A stretch of DNA of 64,000 nucleotides from Isochrysis galbana. Its lineage: Eukaryota; Haptophyta; Isochrysidales; Isochrysidaceae. Below are positions 35,713-47,864 of the stretch, in pieces; position 1 is the first letter of the stretch; each line of letters begins with the position of its first letter. The notes beneath the pieces are model-generated. The model was not told the origin of the DNA and ran no database searches. It saw only the letters and a list, made by a program, of their open reading frames with translations. The stretch lies in contig CM030932.1 of the NCBI GenBank assembly GCA_018136815.1, positions 3,719,790 through 3,783,789 on the forward strand. Reading direction: 5' to 3'. The translations under genes were made by a program, and so were the position numbers.

Positions 35713-37084
35713 TTGGCTCAAATGTCGAAGAAGAACAGGCATCCAATGGATCGCCATCGCTCCAGCTACACCCACGTAGGTACGGCTGCGCAGAGCGCCA
35801 CGGTGCGGTGAAGGAGAGAGATTAGCCATGGCTGACTCACGGCCATCCACGACGCAGGTTGGCTGAAGAGGCGGCAGGTCTTTGGTGAGGTACAACCCGG
35901 TGGCTTTCTGGTGTCCAGTGCCGTGCTCCCAGGGTTGGACGAATTGGGTCGGGGTCAACCCCCCGACTAAACGGCGAGCTTCCGCATGCATCCGAGGGTT
36001 CTCGACCGCTACAAACGGAGCAGTGGCGGAGGCCATTGACTTGAAGACGCGAGCGGCCGACTCAAGAGCGGCACGACGTCCGGGTTCTTGGGAGAGCCAT
36101 TGACTGCTGACGGCGGAGAGGTACGTGCAGGGCGGGTGGGCGATGACTAGGTCCCAACCTAGGTTTTGGACATGAAGCGCGTCGCCTTGGAAGTGGGGCA
36201 CGTAATCAATCTCGGAAGGATACAAATCGCACGTAGCTACATCAGCTCCGGCGAGTAAGAACATGGAGGAGACGACGCCGCTAGTCTCACCAACGACGAG
36301 AACTCGTGGGGCGTGACAGCCAGAAGTCAGCCCGTCTTGGACTCGCTCTCGTGTCCTTGCCCCGGCAGATGGCTAGAGGGAAGGAGCGACTCGTGGACTG
36401 TGCACACGGCAATTGATGACGAATAGCATCGCTTGCGCCCGTGTGCCCGTAATGCTTGAATTCGAGCATTGTCGTTGTCACATGGCCATCTGCCTTGCTC
36501 ATGTCGCCAGCATCAAAGGTGTACTTGGCGGATATGGTGTTGCAAATCGCGCCCGGCTGCAGATGTTCCCAAGCACCATTCGCGATGAGCATAGCTTGCA
36601 ACGCGTCAGCGAAATTGCCTACGCTTGAGGACATCCGCGCGTCAGCTGCCGCCTGCTCCGGGCTCACCGTATCGTCGAGCTCCTCCTCCTCACCATCCGA
36701 ATGGACGCCCTCGTGCTCGCTGTCAGAGTCGGACTCCGACTCTGCCACCTCACCCGCCCGCCTAGCCGCGAGAGCACGGTCGATCTTGGCCTGCACAGCG
36801 TCGACACCCTCCTGCCGTGCAGCAGCTTCCTCAAACATTTGTTTACGCGACTCGATCTGCGCTGCCGCGTCAGCCGACTCGCCCCAGCCCTCCTCCTCCT
36901 CGAGCTCCATGCGTGCTACCTCATCCAACTCTGCTCGCAGAGCCTGCGGCGGAGCGTTCTGCAGCGCAGCCTGCAGCCTGCTGAATCGGCGTCCAATTTC
37001 TGACCCGCCCCCCCTCCCGAAGCCATTGGTCGCTCGGGGCCCAAGCCGGGGATGGCACTGTGAGAAAAGTCTTTGTTTATTCAA
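35464..37084 (-). CDS. Phage-type DNA methylase-like protein fused to a retroelement tail
   Basis: The downstream frame has an intact methylase core: APRVLVVGETSG (SAM-binding motif I-like), then CDLYPSE, then DLVIAHPPCTYLSAVSSQWL. The HPPCTYLS block is the motif IV PPC of the cytosine-methylase-like proteins common in phages and large DNA viruses. The core ends near GVAGAMAIHWMPVLLRH (about 35730). The frame then continues into the tail repeat and stops at 35464. Upstream, a frame from 37084 down to 36287 (acidic, with SESDSDSEHEG) overlaps it one frame off. An intron with a CCTTCCCTCTAG acceptor near 36372 would connect them, and another acceptor (TTTTCTCACAG, about 37062) suggests the true start lies further upstream. 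Activity and target base are unknown. Signs of transfer are the phage-like domain and a mobile-element junction. Confidence 0.6.
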
Positions 37085-37689
37085 TATATATCACGTGGTG
37101 CCACCGCCTTTTCGCCCAGAAACCAGCGGCCGTTCCCCAGTCAGCTTGAGGAGGTAATGTGAGTAATGTCATCATTTACGATATCATCTCGTGCTGGTGA
37201 CGTCCGTCGGTCCATCGGTCTGTGGAGACCAGGGCGACAAAATGAGATCGAGAGGGCAATGAGAGATCGGCTGCGTCTCGGTTCACGAGATCGAGAGACG
37301 CGCCAGATCGGCGCCGCAGCCCGCCCGTTTCACTTGTCGACCATGGGAACATGGGAAAGACAGGCGCTCCACCCGACATCGCGGGCACTTCCGGATGGCC
37401 ACTTCATATTGAAAAGCTCACAACTCGGCGCCTTTTCGGAAGACAACGCCCTATGTACACCCCACCAGAAACTCTGCCGCTTCAGCAGGGGAGGGGAAAT
37501 GCTGCGCGAGCGCAAGCGAGGGCATGGATGCGATCGGGGGAGGGGGTGAAACGGAGGGGTTAGGCCTAGCATTAGGGCACGCGTTGGCGGCCGCTGGCCC
37601 GCCTCGAGCTCGAGCGCGCGAGCGGGTCGCTCAGCGCGGCGGATGCACGCATGAGTGCATGCTGAGCCATAAAAGTGATAAGTGCCAAC

Positions 37690-38215
37690 TAAGTTTAAAA
37701 CTTGGTGCACATGGGGAGGCGACTCGTGGCGCCCTGGCGCCCCCCCCCCCCCATCTCCAACTCCCCTCCGGGGGGGCTGTCGACGATCATCCTCATGCCA
37801 TGCCGCCAGGCATGAGCTATGAGCTATCATCACAACAAGCCAAAACCAAAACCCTAGCTAGTGGCTAGTGGTAGTGGGCGCGCGCCACTCTCCTTCACAC
37901 GCGATGGGCTCCCATCGTACTACTGACTTCGATTCCTCCCCCTCCATTTCTGAGCCACAGACCCCGAGAGCCGCCAGGAAGGCACCCAGGGCCGGCGAGG
38001 CGAGCGAGGAGGGAGGGGCAGGAGGCAGGAGAGGCCAGTGGCAAAGCCCCAGTCCCACTGCCCCTTGACCTTGACCTTGACCGCCCCGAGCTGCGAGCTG
38101 CCCCAACTGGCCCCTTTCCTTTGGGGGCGGACGCCCAAAGGGCCTTCGAGAGGAGAGGCCATGGATGGCCATGGCGCGCGCCGGGCAGGCACCACGCGCC
38201 GCAGGAGAGCGAAGA
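37690..38215 (+). repeat. Dispersed non-coding repeat, family A, copy 3
   Basis: It starts AACTAAGTTTAAAACTTGG. It contains GAGCCACAGACC, GCCGCCAGGAAGGCACCCAG and CCATGGCGCGCGCCGGGCAG in the same order and orientation as the copy at 7560-7900. Confidence 0.6.
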
Positions 38216-38995
<780 letters not shown>

Positions 38996-39193
38996 CTCTA
39001 TCAGTAGCGTCTGTCTCTTGGAGTCTTGCTTCTCTCTCCTCCCCTTCCCCCTCTCCTCCCCTCGCTCCCTCCCTCCCTCCCTCTCCCCCCCCTTCCTCCC
39101 CCACCCCCACCCCCTTCTCTCTCTCTCTCTCGCGCCCCCCCCCCCTCCCCCCCTTTCCCCCCCTTCCCCCCCAACCACAGCGGCGTCCACGCC

Positions 39194-42100
39194 ATGTCCT
39201 CCTCCAACCTGTGGCATCTCGAGCGGTGCGCTCTCGCACCCCCCCCCACGCCCTTTCCCAACTCGCACCGACGTTCTCCCCCCCCCTTTCCCTTTTGTCT
39301 CTCCCCACGCCCTCCACAGCCGCGAGATCATGCTCCTCATCCACCAATATCTCCACAGAGAGCGCTGTGCCGCTGCGGCGGAAGCGCTCCGTCGCCACGT
39401 CTTCTCCGACTCAGATGATGCAGAGCTTCAGAGGTGACGAGGCGGCAGCCATGCGCGCGGGGCGGGCGGGCGAGACTATCCGGCCCAACACACGCCACTT
39501 GTCCCCCTCTCCATCGGTAGGCTCCCTCCAGATCAGCTGCTCCGGCTCTTGCAGATGGCGCTCTGCCACGCACATGGCCTCCCGCCGGTCCCCACCACTG
39601 CTCGCAGCCAAGCTGCGGGCGGCCCGTCCGACGGTAGCGATCCGGCATCACATGGTGCGCGTCGCACTCGCCCCGACTCGGCCATCCCGCACGGCACGCA
39701 TGGCTCTCCGAGGTGGCCTCGCCCATTGCCCGCAACCACCACGTGTGCGCAGTTTTGGATCTCGCCAAGGTGGTGGCCAAAAAGCAGACGGGGACCTCGG
39801 AATCGAGCAATGAGGAGGTGGGTGAGTCTGCGGAGTCCTCACGCCGTGGGTTGCTCTCCGCCAGCCTATTGCATGATGACTGGCGAGGCACGCAGGTGTA
39901 CGAGCTGATTCAATCGACGTTACGGGAAGAGGCGTGCGAGTCCAAGCCATCTCACCCAGCAGTCTCAGCGGCCGACGATTTGCCTCCTAAAAGACCCGCC
40001 ATGGACGCTGCACGGCCTTCTACAGCTACACAGCAACTCGCTACGCCGCCGCCGCCGCCGCCGCCGCCCCCCCCACCCCCACCACCACCACCACCACCAC
40101 CTGGAGGGAGGTCAAACTCTGGGACGGCACCGTCCGTCAGAAAATTTGCTCCACGGCCACCGCCACCACCACCAAACATGGCCGCGCCGATGATGCCGGT
40201 CCCCCCACCGCCACCTTCATCCTGGCGCGATGCTCCACCCGACCGTCGGCGAGGCGGCGAGTGGCTTGCAGGGAGTTCAAGCGACAAAACGAGCGGACGC
40301 GACGGCGGCCCGCCAAGTTCCCGAGAGGCACGCTCGCGCGACGCAGCGAATCCAAGCCGTGCGCCATCCGGTGCAGAAGCCAAGTCTCACAGGTGGGAAT
40401 TCAACGACGTGGAGACGGACCGGAAGCGTGATTCACGAGAAGGCCGCGCGCTGAGCGAATACCGAGAAGGTTTCCCCCGCAGCGACTACCGTGAACCACC
40501 GATCTCTCGCGGTGATGCGCGAGAGAGGCCATCCCGAGGTCCGGGCCGGGATGGGCCGTCCCGCAGTGGCCCTCGAGATGGGCCGCCGCGAGGTGATGCG
40601 AGTGATTCCCGTGAGGGGCATCGCGATGTGGTGCCGAGGACCGAGCCCCGCACAACATCTCGCGAGCCCCGCACAGCATCTCGGGATCCAGCGCACGCAA
40701 AGATCGAGGACAGCACGCGCACACCGCAAGGGCAACGGAGCTCGGCCACCAGCCCAAGGCTCACCCCACGGAGCGACTCCCATGGCGATAATCGAGGTAG
40801 GGCTCAAGAGGATCAGTCGCACATGGACGACCGAGAGCGCCGACCTCGACGGATGGACAGTCCGGATCAGAGGCGTCCGCAAGCGAGCGCTTCCTCAATG
40901 CGAGAATCAGCTCAGGCGAGCCGATCCGACTCTAAGAGCACCCGGGAATCGGATGGCAACCTAGCGAGCAGCCGTACGGCGGAAGGGGTCGACGTCTCGC
41001 CTGAGGAGAAGGCCAAGGCGCCGGGCGAGGACACTGAGCAAGCAGTCACTTCGAAGTCGCCTGAGCGGCGGCGAATCGAGGCCACAATGCAGGAGAGCGG
41101 TACGACGATCGCCGAGGACGGAACAAGCCTCGAGAGGAAGAACTTGGGCACCGCCGAGAATCCCAAAGGGCAGCCGACTGTCGATAGTAGTACGACCAAT
41201 GGCACGCATGATGCCGGCGCTGAGCATGTAAATGATGAGCGGGTGCTCGCCGCTGCGGAAGACGGCCGCCCAGCAGGAGAGGAGGTCGATGAGGAAGCTG
41301 CCGCAAAACAATGGGAGCCACAGGGGCTAGAAGACATTTTGGGCGGCGGAGACGAGCGCGACGACTCGGACTTTGATGATCTCCTCGAAGCGGATGAGGA
41401 GTCAGCCACGCCCGTAGCCAAGAAAGGTACCTCGCCTGCGCGTCGAGCGCCGGCACGAGCTGCCTCAGAAGCGAGCGCCGAGAGCGCAGCGGCAATAGCT
41501 CCTGCGGCAGCCAATGCGGAACAAGGCGATCGTGGGCGTGGAAGTGCAGCCCTCCAGGGAGAGGCGCGTGGGGGCGAGCAGGTGCACGGAGGCGATCGCA
41601 AGCCTGATCCACCTCGCAGCGGCCCTACTGTCGCGGTCGGCGAAGACCGCCCTGACGAGATGGAACGGGTGGTACGAGGGCGCCCGGGTCGGCCACCTTT
41701 GAGTACTGGCCCACCACCACCTCATGGGCCTCCTCAAGGCATTTCCGGTTCGCGGCCTGTGGCGCCCGGGAGTAGTGCACCTTACGGAGGGCCACGCCCT
41801 CACGGGTCCAGCCACGTTCCCCCGCCGCTCCCCCCCCTCCACATGGACCTCCTCCGCAACATGCCAGCCTGGGCATACCACCACGTGGATTCTCCGGGCC
41901 AGGTCTCGGTGGGCCACCGCCTTTCGGCGCTCGAAATGGCCCCGACCGCCACAATCCACGCGGCGGTGCTAGATCCCCTCCGATGCCCGCCGGCGGTCCC
42001 CCATACAGCCGCGGTGATCGCCCTGGAGCAACCCCTATTGGTGGTCCAATTCAGACCGATGGATCTGAAGGCGGAGTGCCTCCACCGGGTGGGGTGAAGA

Positions 42101-42390
42101 GGCCGATGCAGGCAGCGGGCGATCCGGGCAGCGTTGCGGCTACTCGTGCCAATCAAAAGAGGCCACGGACCGGGACAGTTCCGGAAGAGGTTCCGACGCA
42201 AAACTCCACTGTGCCGCCGCCACCCCCGCCAAATCGACGCCCTCCCCGTGGAAGCCCCGCCGTGCCACCCCCAATCCCGCCGCCGCCGCCACCTCAATAT
42301 CCTGGTGGGCCGCCTCAGCATAATCGAGGATCAGGACCAATGCCGTGGGAGCGGCGTCCTCCACCTCCCGCTCGAGGTCCAATGCGCTAA
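39194..42390 (+). CDS. LisH-domain protein with a long disordered Pro/Arg/Ser-rich region
   Basis: Exon 1 is 39194-39225, exon 2 is 39320-39433, exon 3 starts at 39521 (its end is uncertain), and exon 4 starts at 39713. Exons 1-2 give the LisH motif: REIMLLIHQYLHRERCAAAA followed by EALRRH, a dimerisation fold common in nuclear and microtubule-associated scaffolds. The rest is disordered: a poly-Pro run (about 40042-40100), Arg-Asp/Ser-Arg repeats (RDGPSRSGPRDGPPRGD), and an acidic box (DERDDSDFDDLLEADEES). From about 41830 the coding frame changes: the Gly/Pro/Arg-rich tail (PPRGFSGPGLGGPPP) ending at 42390 is one frame off. The change coincides with an 8-C run at about 41835, so a homopolymer error is likely. 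A nuclear or RNA-linked role is inferred from composition only. Confidence 0.7.
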
Positions 42391-44120
42391 GTGCATGTGA
42401 AGCCAACGTTGTCCCCAATCTCACCATGGGACGCGTGAACTGGGCTCACTACCAAGCGAATTGCCAAGAAATGGCGTTGAGGTCTCCGGTTGGAGCCTGA
42501 TTTGGGCTGGGAAACAGAGCGGGGACGATGCCTACTTTGATGTTGCAACGCGAGCCGGCGACAACTCTTCAATGCGTGGGTATAGATGTAGATGATGATC
42601 GTGCGCCGCTAACTCGCCGGCTCTCGTGGTGTATGGTGGTCGTATGGTCGAGACGCGCGGCACAAATTAGGGCGGTCAAATAGGGACTTTTTAACTACTA
42701 GTAAGGGTCGGGCTGCATTTTTTTCACCGTGGCGCGAGGCGCGATGCCCAATAAAAAAACTCCACTGGCCACCTGCCAAACGCATCGAGCATGACCACTG
42801 GCTCGATATCGATATGCGAAGAGACGGAAGGGGATCGGTCTCGAAGCTTTGCCGCATTGCGCATTGCACGCCGAGCGTTTGTTTGTCGTATTCCATACGA
42901 TGACAGACTTTTACTTATAACCTGTGGGTTATTTTAAGCCTTAAGGTCTCGTCGATTGGTATTCCGCCTCTTCTCTTGCACTTTCTCTCGACGTCATCAA
43001 ATGTTCCATGACCGTCTTCTGTCTTCTCTCGTCTATCGGTTGTAGCTCCCCAGCGAGGTCTGCCCTCGTTGTGCCGACCCCTGTGTCGCATGTCTGCGCG
43101 TTGCTAAGTTGCCCTGTTGCCGACGCCTGGCCGTCCGTCCAGGTGTGGTTAGTTTTCGCCCCGTTTGGTTTAGTTTGTGTGGCTCTGTTGCCATAGACTT
43201 TTTGAGTCCATTCGTTGTAGTCTTCCGTGTCTACCTCGGACCTAAGAAGCTCTCATTCTCACACTCCCTCTCTCCCACTAGCTCGCTAGCTAGCCTCGTC
43301 TCTACTCTCCGACGCCACGCGTCGTGATCCTCCGACCTTCAGTCTACCTCATCGCTCGTGGCGCCCGATGGCAGACACTCTCAGACCCGACTCTTACTAT
43401 GATCTGTCGGACATCTTCCCGCAAGCAACAATCAACGACCCTTTCACGACCGCGTCAGCTGCCGGCTCGATCGAACGTCCCTCTGCCTACGAGCCTGTAG
43501 TCATCGCGTGTTGGACAAGCACAAATTCCGCCTTGGCGCCTACGACCGCGCCCTCTCATAGTCCCGCTCCCCCTCTGCCCCCGGGAGCAGCGGGAACCTC
43601 TTTGGGCCCACAAGGGGTCCACTTCGTCGGAATCGGCAGCGGCTGTGATTTCCTTTCTGTATTGAGTGTTGGGCGCTCGCGGTTTAGGCCGTATCTACGG
43701 GCATCCGTCCGGTGAGGGGCGGGTCGCGGTGGGGGCACGCGCGATCAGGCTAGCCGTTCCGCCATGTTGTGCGCTTGTGCTATTAGAGATAGGTTCGTAC
43801 TCATGACTAGTAACTTCTGACTAGGGTTCCTTGTCGTTAATCGTAAAGATAGGGGTGCTGAGTTCTCGTGGAGACTTGATCGATCTTCGGCTTCCTGCCT
43901 TGGGAAGCCTTGTTCGTAATTAGGGCGCACAAGGGGAGGTGCCGCAAGGCAGATTGAGGAGAAAGGAAGGGATAGGGGCGTGACGACAAAGTAGAGTCCC
44001 AGAGCCACGCACGAGGCGAGAATCTTAAAGGGTTTTTTTCTTGTAGTACACAATTTCTTACCAAATGCTAAGGCGTCGATTGAGTTGCCGCTAGAGCATG
44101 AGTTCAACACGGGTTGCACT
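42391..44120. mobile_element. Retroelement relics: terminal motif, inverted tail repeat and coding relic
   Basis: 42690-42760 carries TAGTAAGGGTCGGGCTGCAT and CACCGTGGCGCGA, also found at 47528-47600 and inverted at 3127-3163. 42965-43200 is the inverted tail repeat. 43745-43925 matches 6430-6605 and on the minus strand reads VMSTNLSLIAQAHNMAERLA. Just downstream, 43556-43738 (-) is a Pro/Arg-rich frame. These appear to be nested pieces of several insertions. No intact reverse transcriptase or endonuclease was found. Confidence 0.5.
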
Positions 44121-44485
44121 GCGCACTATGATTGATAGCTTTTTCTTTGAGCTCTTGCGCTGAACCACTCCTACTTGCATGTTGCGCAGCGTTTGTTGTT
44201 TGTGCATCATGCGCATGTGGAGGTGACTGACCCGCTCGCTCGTCCAACATTCACGTCTTAGGATTGGGCTGTGCGTCCACGCACCATGAGTGGGCTGCAC
44301 TCGCGCCGTGAAGATCCACGTCGTCCGCTGCTGACTGTGCGGCACGCAGCATAAGGAGCCTGTACGTACGCCAACGTATAGATTCCCGGCGTCCGCTGGT
44401 GACCGATACCTGAAGCCAGTGCGGCCATCATCGTACCCTTTGAACGCTCCCAAGGTTCATCACAGATACTCCATGAAGCTACACC

Positions 44486-45676
44486 TCAGCTAACCATACC
44501 ACAAGCAGAGACGCGCACAACTCGCCGCGTCGCGCCGCTGTTCGTTCCGACCGCTTCAATGGCACGCACAACAGCCTCGCCCGAGCTGACTTTGCCGAAG
44601 ACGACGTGCTTGCGGTCAAGGTGAGGGGTCTTGGCAGTTGTGATGAAGAACTGGGAACCATTGGTGTTGGGTCCAGCATTCGCCATGGAGAGGAGGTACG
44701 GCCTGTCGTGCGCGACGTAGCCCATGGCCCATTCATCGGGGAACTTCTTGCCGTAGATCGATTCGCCACCCGTGCCGTCTCCACGTGTCATGTCACCGCC
44801 CTGGCACATGAACCCTGGGATGACGCGGTGGAAAGTGGAGCCAGCATAATGAAGCGGCACGCCCGAGGAGCCGGCGCCCTTCTCGCCAGTACACAGTGCG
44901 CGGAAGTTATCCACGGTCGTTGGGCACACTCCAGCAAAGAGTTCGAACTCGATACGCCCCGCTGGTTGGCCGCCAATGTCGATGTCCATGAACACCTTCG
45001 GGTTGCCAGGAGCGCCACTCGCCTCGTCTAGCGGTATGCGTGGGCCTCGCTCAACACCACCGCCGGCGAATGGGTTCCCGTTGGCGACCGTGTACAGGCC
45101 CAAGCTGAAGAGTCCGAAGCCGACCACAATCAGCGGCAGCATTGGACTCATCCTGGCAGGCACGCCACCAGCCGCGTCCTTGTCGAGGACCTTTAGGAGC
45201 TCAAGCTGGAAGAGCAGTACAGCGTTGCCCGGTATGTTCGGAGGCACCCCTTGATGGCCATACGCCAGGTGAGGCGGGATGGTCAGTTCCCACTTGTCCC
45301 CCGGACGCATCATCGTGAGCGCCTCGGTCCAGCCCGAAATCACCTGGTTGGGCGCGAATGTGGACGGCTCGCCGCGCCCGTAAGAGCTGTCGAACTCAGT
45401 GCCGTCGATCAGCCCGCCCTTGTAGTGGCAGACGCAGGGCGACGAGGCGGTCGGATGGACCCCGTCCGGCTCTCCTGCGCTGATCACACGGTATTGAAGC
45501 CCGCTGGGCGTCTCAACCACACCCTCCTTAGCCCGGTTGGCTGCAAGGAAGTCGGCCACCTGCGCGTCGTCGTACGCTTTGGGTGTGCAGATGGAACGGC
45601 ATGGGCCGAGAGCACAGAGGGCAGCGCGAGAGAGGGATGGGAGGCCAAGCCAGCCTCTCTGTGCGGCGCGTAGCAT
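44486..45676 (-). CDS. Membrane-anchored dual immunophilin: FKBP domain, TM helix, cyclophilin domain
   Basis: Intronless, 396 aa from ATG at 45676. The N-terminus ([20 protein letters not shown]) looks like a targeting peptide. Residues about 50-165 are an FKBP-type peptidyl-prolyl isomerase: [34 protein letters not shown] and FQLELL. A hydrophobic helix ([20 protein letters not shown]) follows, then a cyclophilin domain from about 225 to the end with [14 protein letters not shown] (catalytic Arg/Phe/Gln), [15 protein letters not shown] and [12 protein letters not shown]. In the last motif the usual cyclosporin-binding Trp is His, which predicts weak cyclosporin binding. FKBP-cyclophilin fusions are known in a few protists and bacteria. 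Separation of the two isomerase domains by a membrane span would put them on opposite sides of a membrane. Upstream is a long pyrimidine-rich (sense) minisatellite. Start chosen at the Met before the targeting peptide; the frame runs on upstream only through repeats. Confidence 0.9.
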   Translation of the reverse strand: MLRAAQRGWLGLPSLSRAALCALGPCRSICTPKAYDDAQVADFLAANRAKEGVVETPSGLQYRVISAGEPDGVHPTASSPCVCHYKGGLIDGTEFDSSYGRGEPSTFAPNQVISGWTEALTMMRPGDKWELTIPPHLAYGHQGVPPNIPGNAVLLFQLELLKVLDKDAAGGVPARMSPMLPLIVVGFGLFSLGLYTVANGNPFAGGGVERGPRIPLDEASGAPGNPKVFMDIDIGGQPAGRIEFELFAGVCPTTVDNFRALCTGEKGAGSSGVPLHYAGSTFHRVIPGFMCQGGDMTRGDGTGGESIYGKKFPDEWAMGYVAHDRPYLLSMANAGPNTNGSQFFITTAKTPHLDRKHVVFGKVSSGEAVVRAIEAVGTNSGATRRVVRVSACGMVS

Positions 45677-45839
45677 TGCGCGGCGAGAGGGATAGCGCGA
45701 GAGGAGGCGGCGGGGTGGGGTGGGTGGGGGACACAGAGGGCCGGTCGAGGAGCAGGGGTGGGGGGCTGTGGGTGGGGGGGGGGAGAGGGGGGGCTCAGCA
45801 GAAGGGTCCCGCGCGCCCGACGCTCGCTCGCCCTCTTCC

Positions 45840-45855
45840 TCCTCTCGGGAGAGAG

Positions 45856-45913
<58 letters not shown>

Positions 45914-46020
45914 AGAGAGAAAGAGAGAGGAAAGAAGAGAGGGGAGAGAGAAGAGAGAGGTGTGAAGCATAGAGAGGCGGGGCTCGAGAGAGAGAGAGAG
46001 AAAGAAGAGGGAGAGGGCAG
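45840..46020 (+). repeat. (GA)n microsatellite
   Basis: GAGAGAGA tract with interspersed GAAAGA, about 165-345 bases upstream of the FKBP/cyclophilin start (pyrimidine-rich in the sense of that gene). Confidence 0.85.
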
Positions 46021-46159
46021 CAGAAGAGTTCTCCGAGTCTAATGTAGTAGTACTAAAAGTGGAAGAGAGAGGAAAAGGGGGGGGGGGGGGGGAGAAGAAG
46101 ACGATGTGTAGGAGCCGTGTGTGAAAGAGAAGAAGGGGAGGGGGAGAGAGAGGAGGGGG

Positions 46160-46710
46160 AGGGGGGGAGAATAAGATGTGTATCCGCGCGTGAGAGCTAA
46201 TAGAGGAAGGGGGGGGAGTGGGGGGAAGGACGGAGGGAGGGGGGAGGAGGTGCGAGAATAAGATGTGTAATCTGCGTGTGAAGGAGAATAGAGGAGGGGG
46301 GGGGGAGGGGGGAGGAGGGGGGAAGGACGGAGAGAGAGGGGGGGGGAGGGGCGAGAATAACTTGTGTGTCCGCGTGTGTAAGGTAATAGAGGAGAGGGGG
46401 AGGGGGAGGGGGGAAGGACGGAGAGAGCGGGGGGGAAGGGCGAGAATAACTTGTGTATCCGCGCGTGTAAGGTAATAGAGGAGAGGGGGAGGGGGAGGGG
46501 GAAGGACGGAGAGAGCGGGGGGGAAGGGCGAGAATAACTTGTGTATCCGCGCGTGTAAGGTAATAGAGGAGAGGGGGAGGGGGAGGGGGAAGGACGGAGA
46601 GAGCGGGGGGGAAGGGCGAGAATAACTTGTGTATCCGCGCGTGTAAGGTAATAGAGGAGAGGGGGAGGGGGGAGGGGAAGGACGGAGAGAGAGAGGGAAG
46701 AAGAAGAAGA
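46160..46710 (+). repeat. G-rich minisatellite with an 88-bp unit
   Basis: Units begin AATAACTTGTGTATCCGCGC at 46445, 46533 and 46621, exactly 88 bases apart. Older, more diverged units start at about 46170, 46257 and 46356. Each unit has GTGTAAGGTAATAGAGGAGA followed by a G-rich spacer and GGACGGAGAGAG. Because 88 is not a multiple of three, the long minus-strand frame shows the unit in all three frames and is not coding. Confidence 0.9.
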
Positions 46711-47105
46711 AGAAGAGAGGGGATCCAGCCAACGAAAAGGCGCGGAACGAGCCGCGAGGGGCAAAAAAACAACTGTCGTAGTACTAAGAGTAGAAGAGAG
46801 AGGGGAAGGGGGCAAAAAAACAAATGTAGTACTACTAAGAGTCCCCCCCCCTTCCCTCTCTCTTCTACTCTTACGAGAGAGGGAAAGGGAGGGGGGGGAG
46901 GGGGGGGGGGGAGGGGAGCAATATTATAGAGGAGAGGGGGAGGGGGGAGGGGGAAGGGGGGAAAGGACGGGGGGGGGGGGGGGGGAGTTCCGAGAATAAG
47001 AAGTGTAAAAGGTAAAAGGGGAGGGGGGCGGCGGAAGGCGGAAGGGAGCGCGGAGGTGTAGAATTATACTTTTCACTAGGTGCGTGCGTGCTGTTGACTT
47101 TGTAC
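46711..47105 (+). repeat. G-rich low-complexity tail of the minisatellite region
   Basis: Poly-G/GGA tracts with two copies of AACAA(C/A)TGTAGTACTAC-like sequence. A short inverted segment (46843-46875) reads CCCTTCCCTCTCTCTTCTAC, facing the G-rich side, and could fold back on it. Confidence 0.7.
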
Positions 47106-47109
47106 TCGA

Positions 47110-47600
47110 GTCTACTGCCGAGCCATCCAGTTGGAGGCTGGGCCTTGGCCTCCCCTGCCTCTGTCTCGCTCCTCGCTGGCGCTCCTGAGCCTCAGGGGTC
47201 CCCACTCTGCACATCTGTCTGCCTGTCGACAGAGGGGGGGGGGGGGGTTGGAGCGAGCGATGGGCTGAAAGGCTAGGGCGAGCGAGGTGCGAGGTAGAGG
47301 CAGGCGGGCCTGCGAGCTTGCCAGGGAGTGAGTGGGCCAGCAGGGTATTCTGCTCATGGCAAGCCATCAAGCATACCAAGCAAGAGCATGTGGGGCTGGT
47401 TCCTCCCCCATCCCCCATCCCCCATGGCCATGGCAGATGGCAGGGGAGGAGTGGAGAAGGGGGGGAGGGGGGGCTCGTCCCCCCCCATGGCCCATGGGCG
47501 AACCGCCAAGTATAAACTTAGTTCTTTTAACTAATAGTAAGGGTTGGGCTGCATTTTTTGACCGTGGCGCGATGCTCAATAAAAAACCTCTAGCGGGGGG
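47110..47600 (-). repeat. Dispersed non-coding repeat, family B, copy 2 (inverted), with terminal motif
   Basis: It is the reverse complement of 22545-23035: GCCTCCCCTGCCTCTGTCTC, CTCAGGGGTCCCCACTCTGC, GCAAGCCATCAAGCATACC, GCCCATGGGCGAACCGCC. It ends with the AACTAATAGTAAGGGTTGGG motif, after which GACCGTGGCGCGATGCTCAA is shared with 42720-42750. Confidence 0.6.
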
Positions 47601-47864
47601 GGCCACCTGCCGCCACGAAAATCTTCAATCTTCGCCAGGAAATGGTGCGATTCGCCCTCACTCTTCGTCTTCGTTTGCTTAGTTTTGCGCTCTCTTGCCG
47701 TATTTCTTCGCGCATGACGAGCGATATCGACCTCAGCCTTCGTTCCGCCGCGCGGGAGGGGTTTGTTCATCGTATTCGTGTGATTCCGGAGTGTTAACTT
47801 TAGTTTTCTAAGCCCAAGGTCGAAGGTCGTTCGTTGGTTTTGGGGTTTCTGCTTGTAGGTGATT

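Noticed and set aside
40912-41612. Minus-strand frames opposite the LisH gene
   Set aside because: Shadows of the biased Arg/Ser/Glu coding strand.
44486-46732. A 748-residue minus-strand frame extending the immunophilin upstream
   Set aside because: The extra 350 residues are translations of the GA/88-bp minisatellite read through all three frames; the real start is at 45676.
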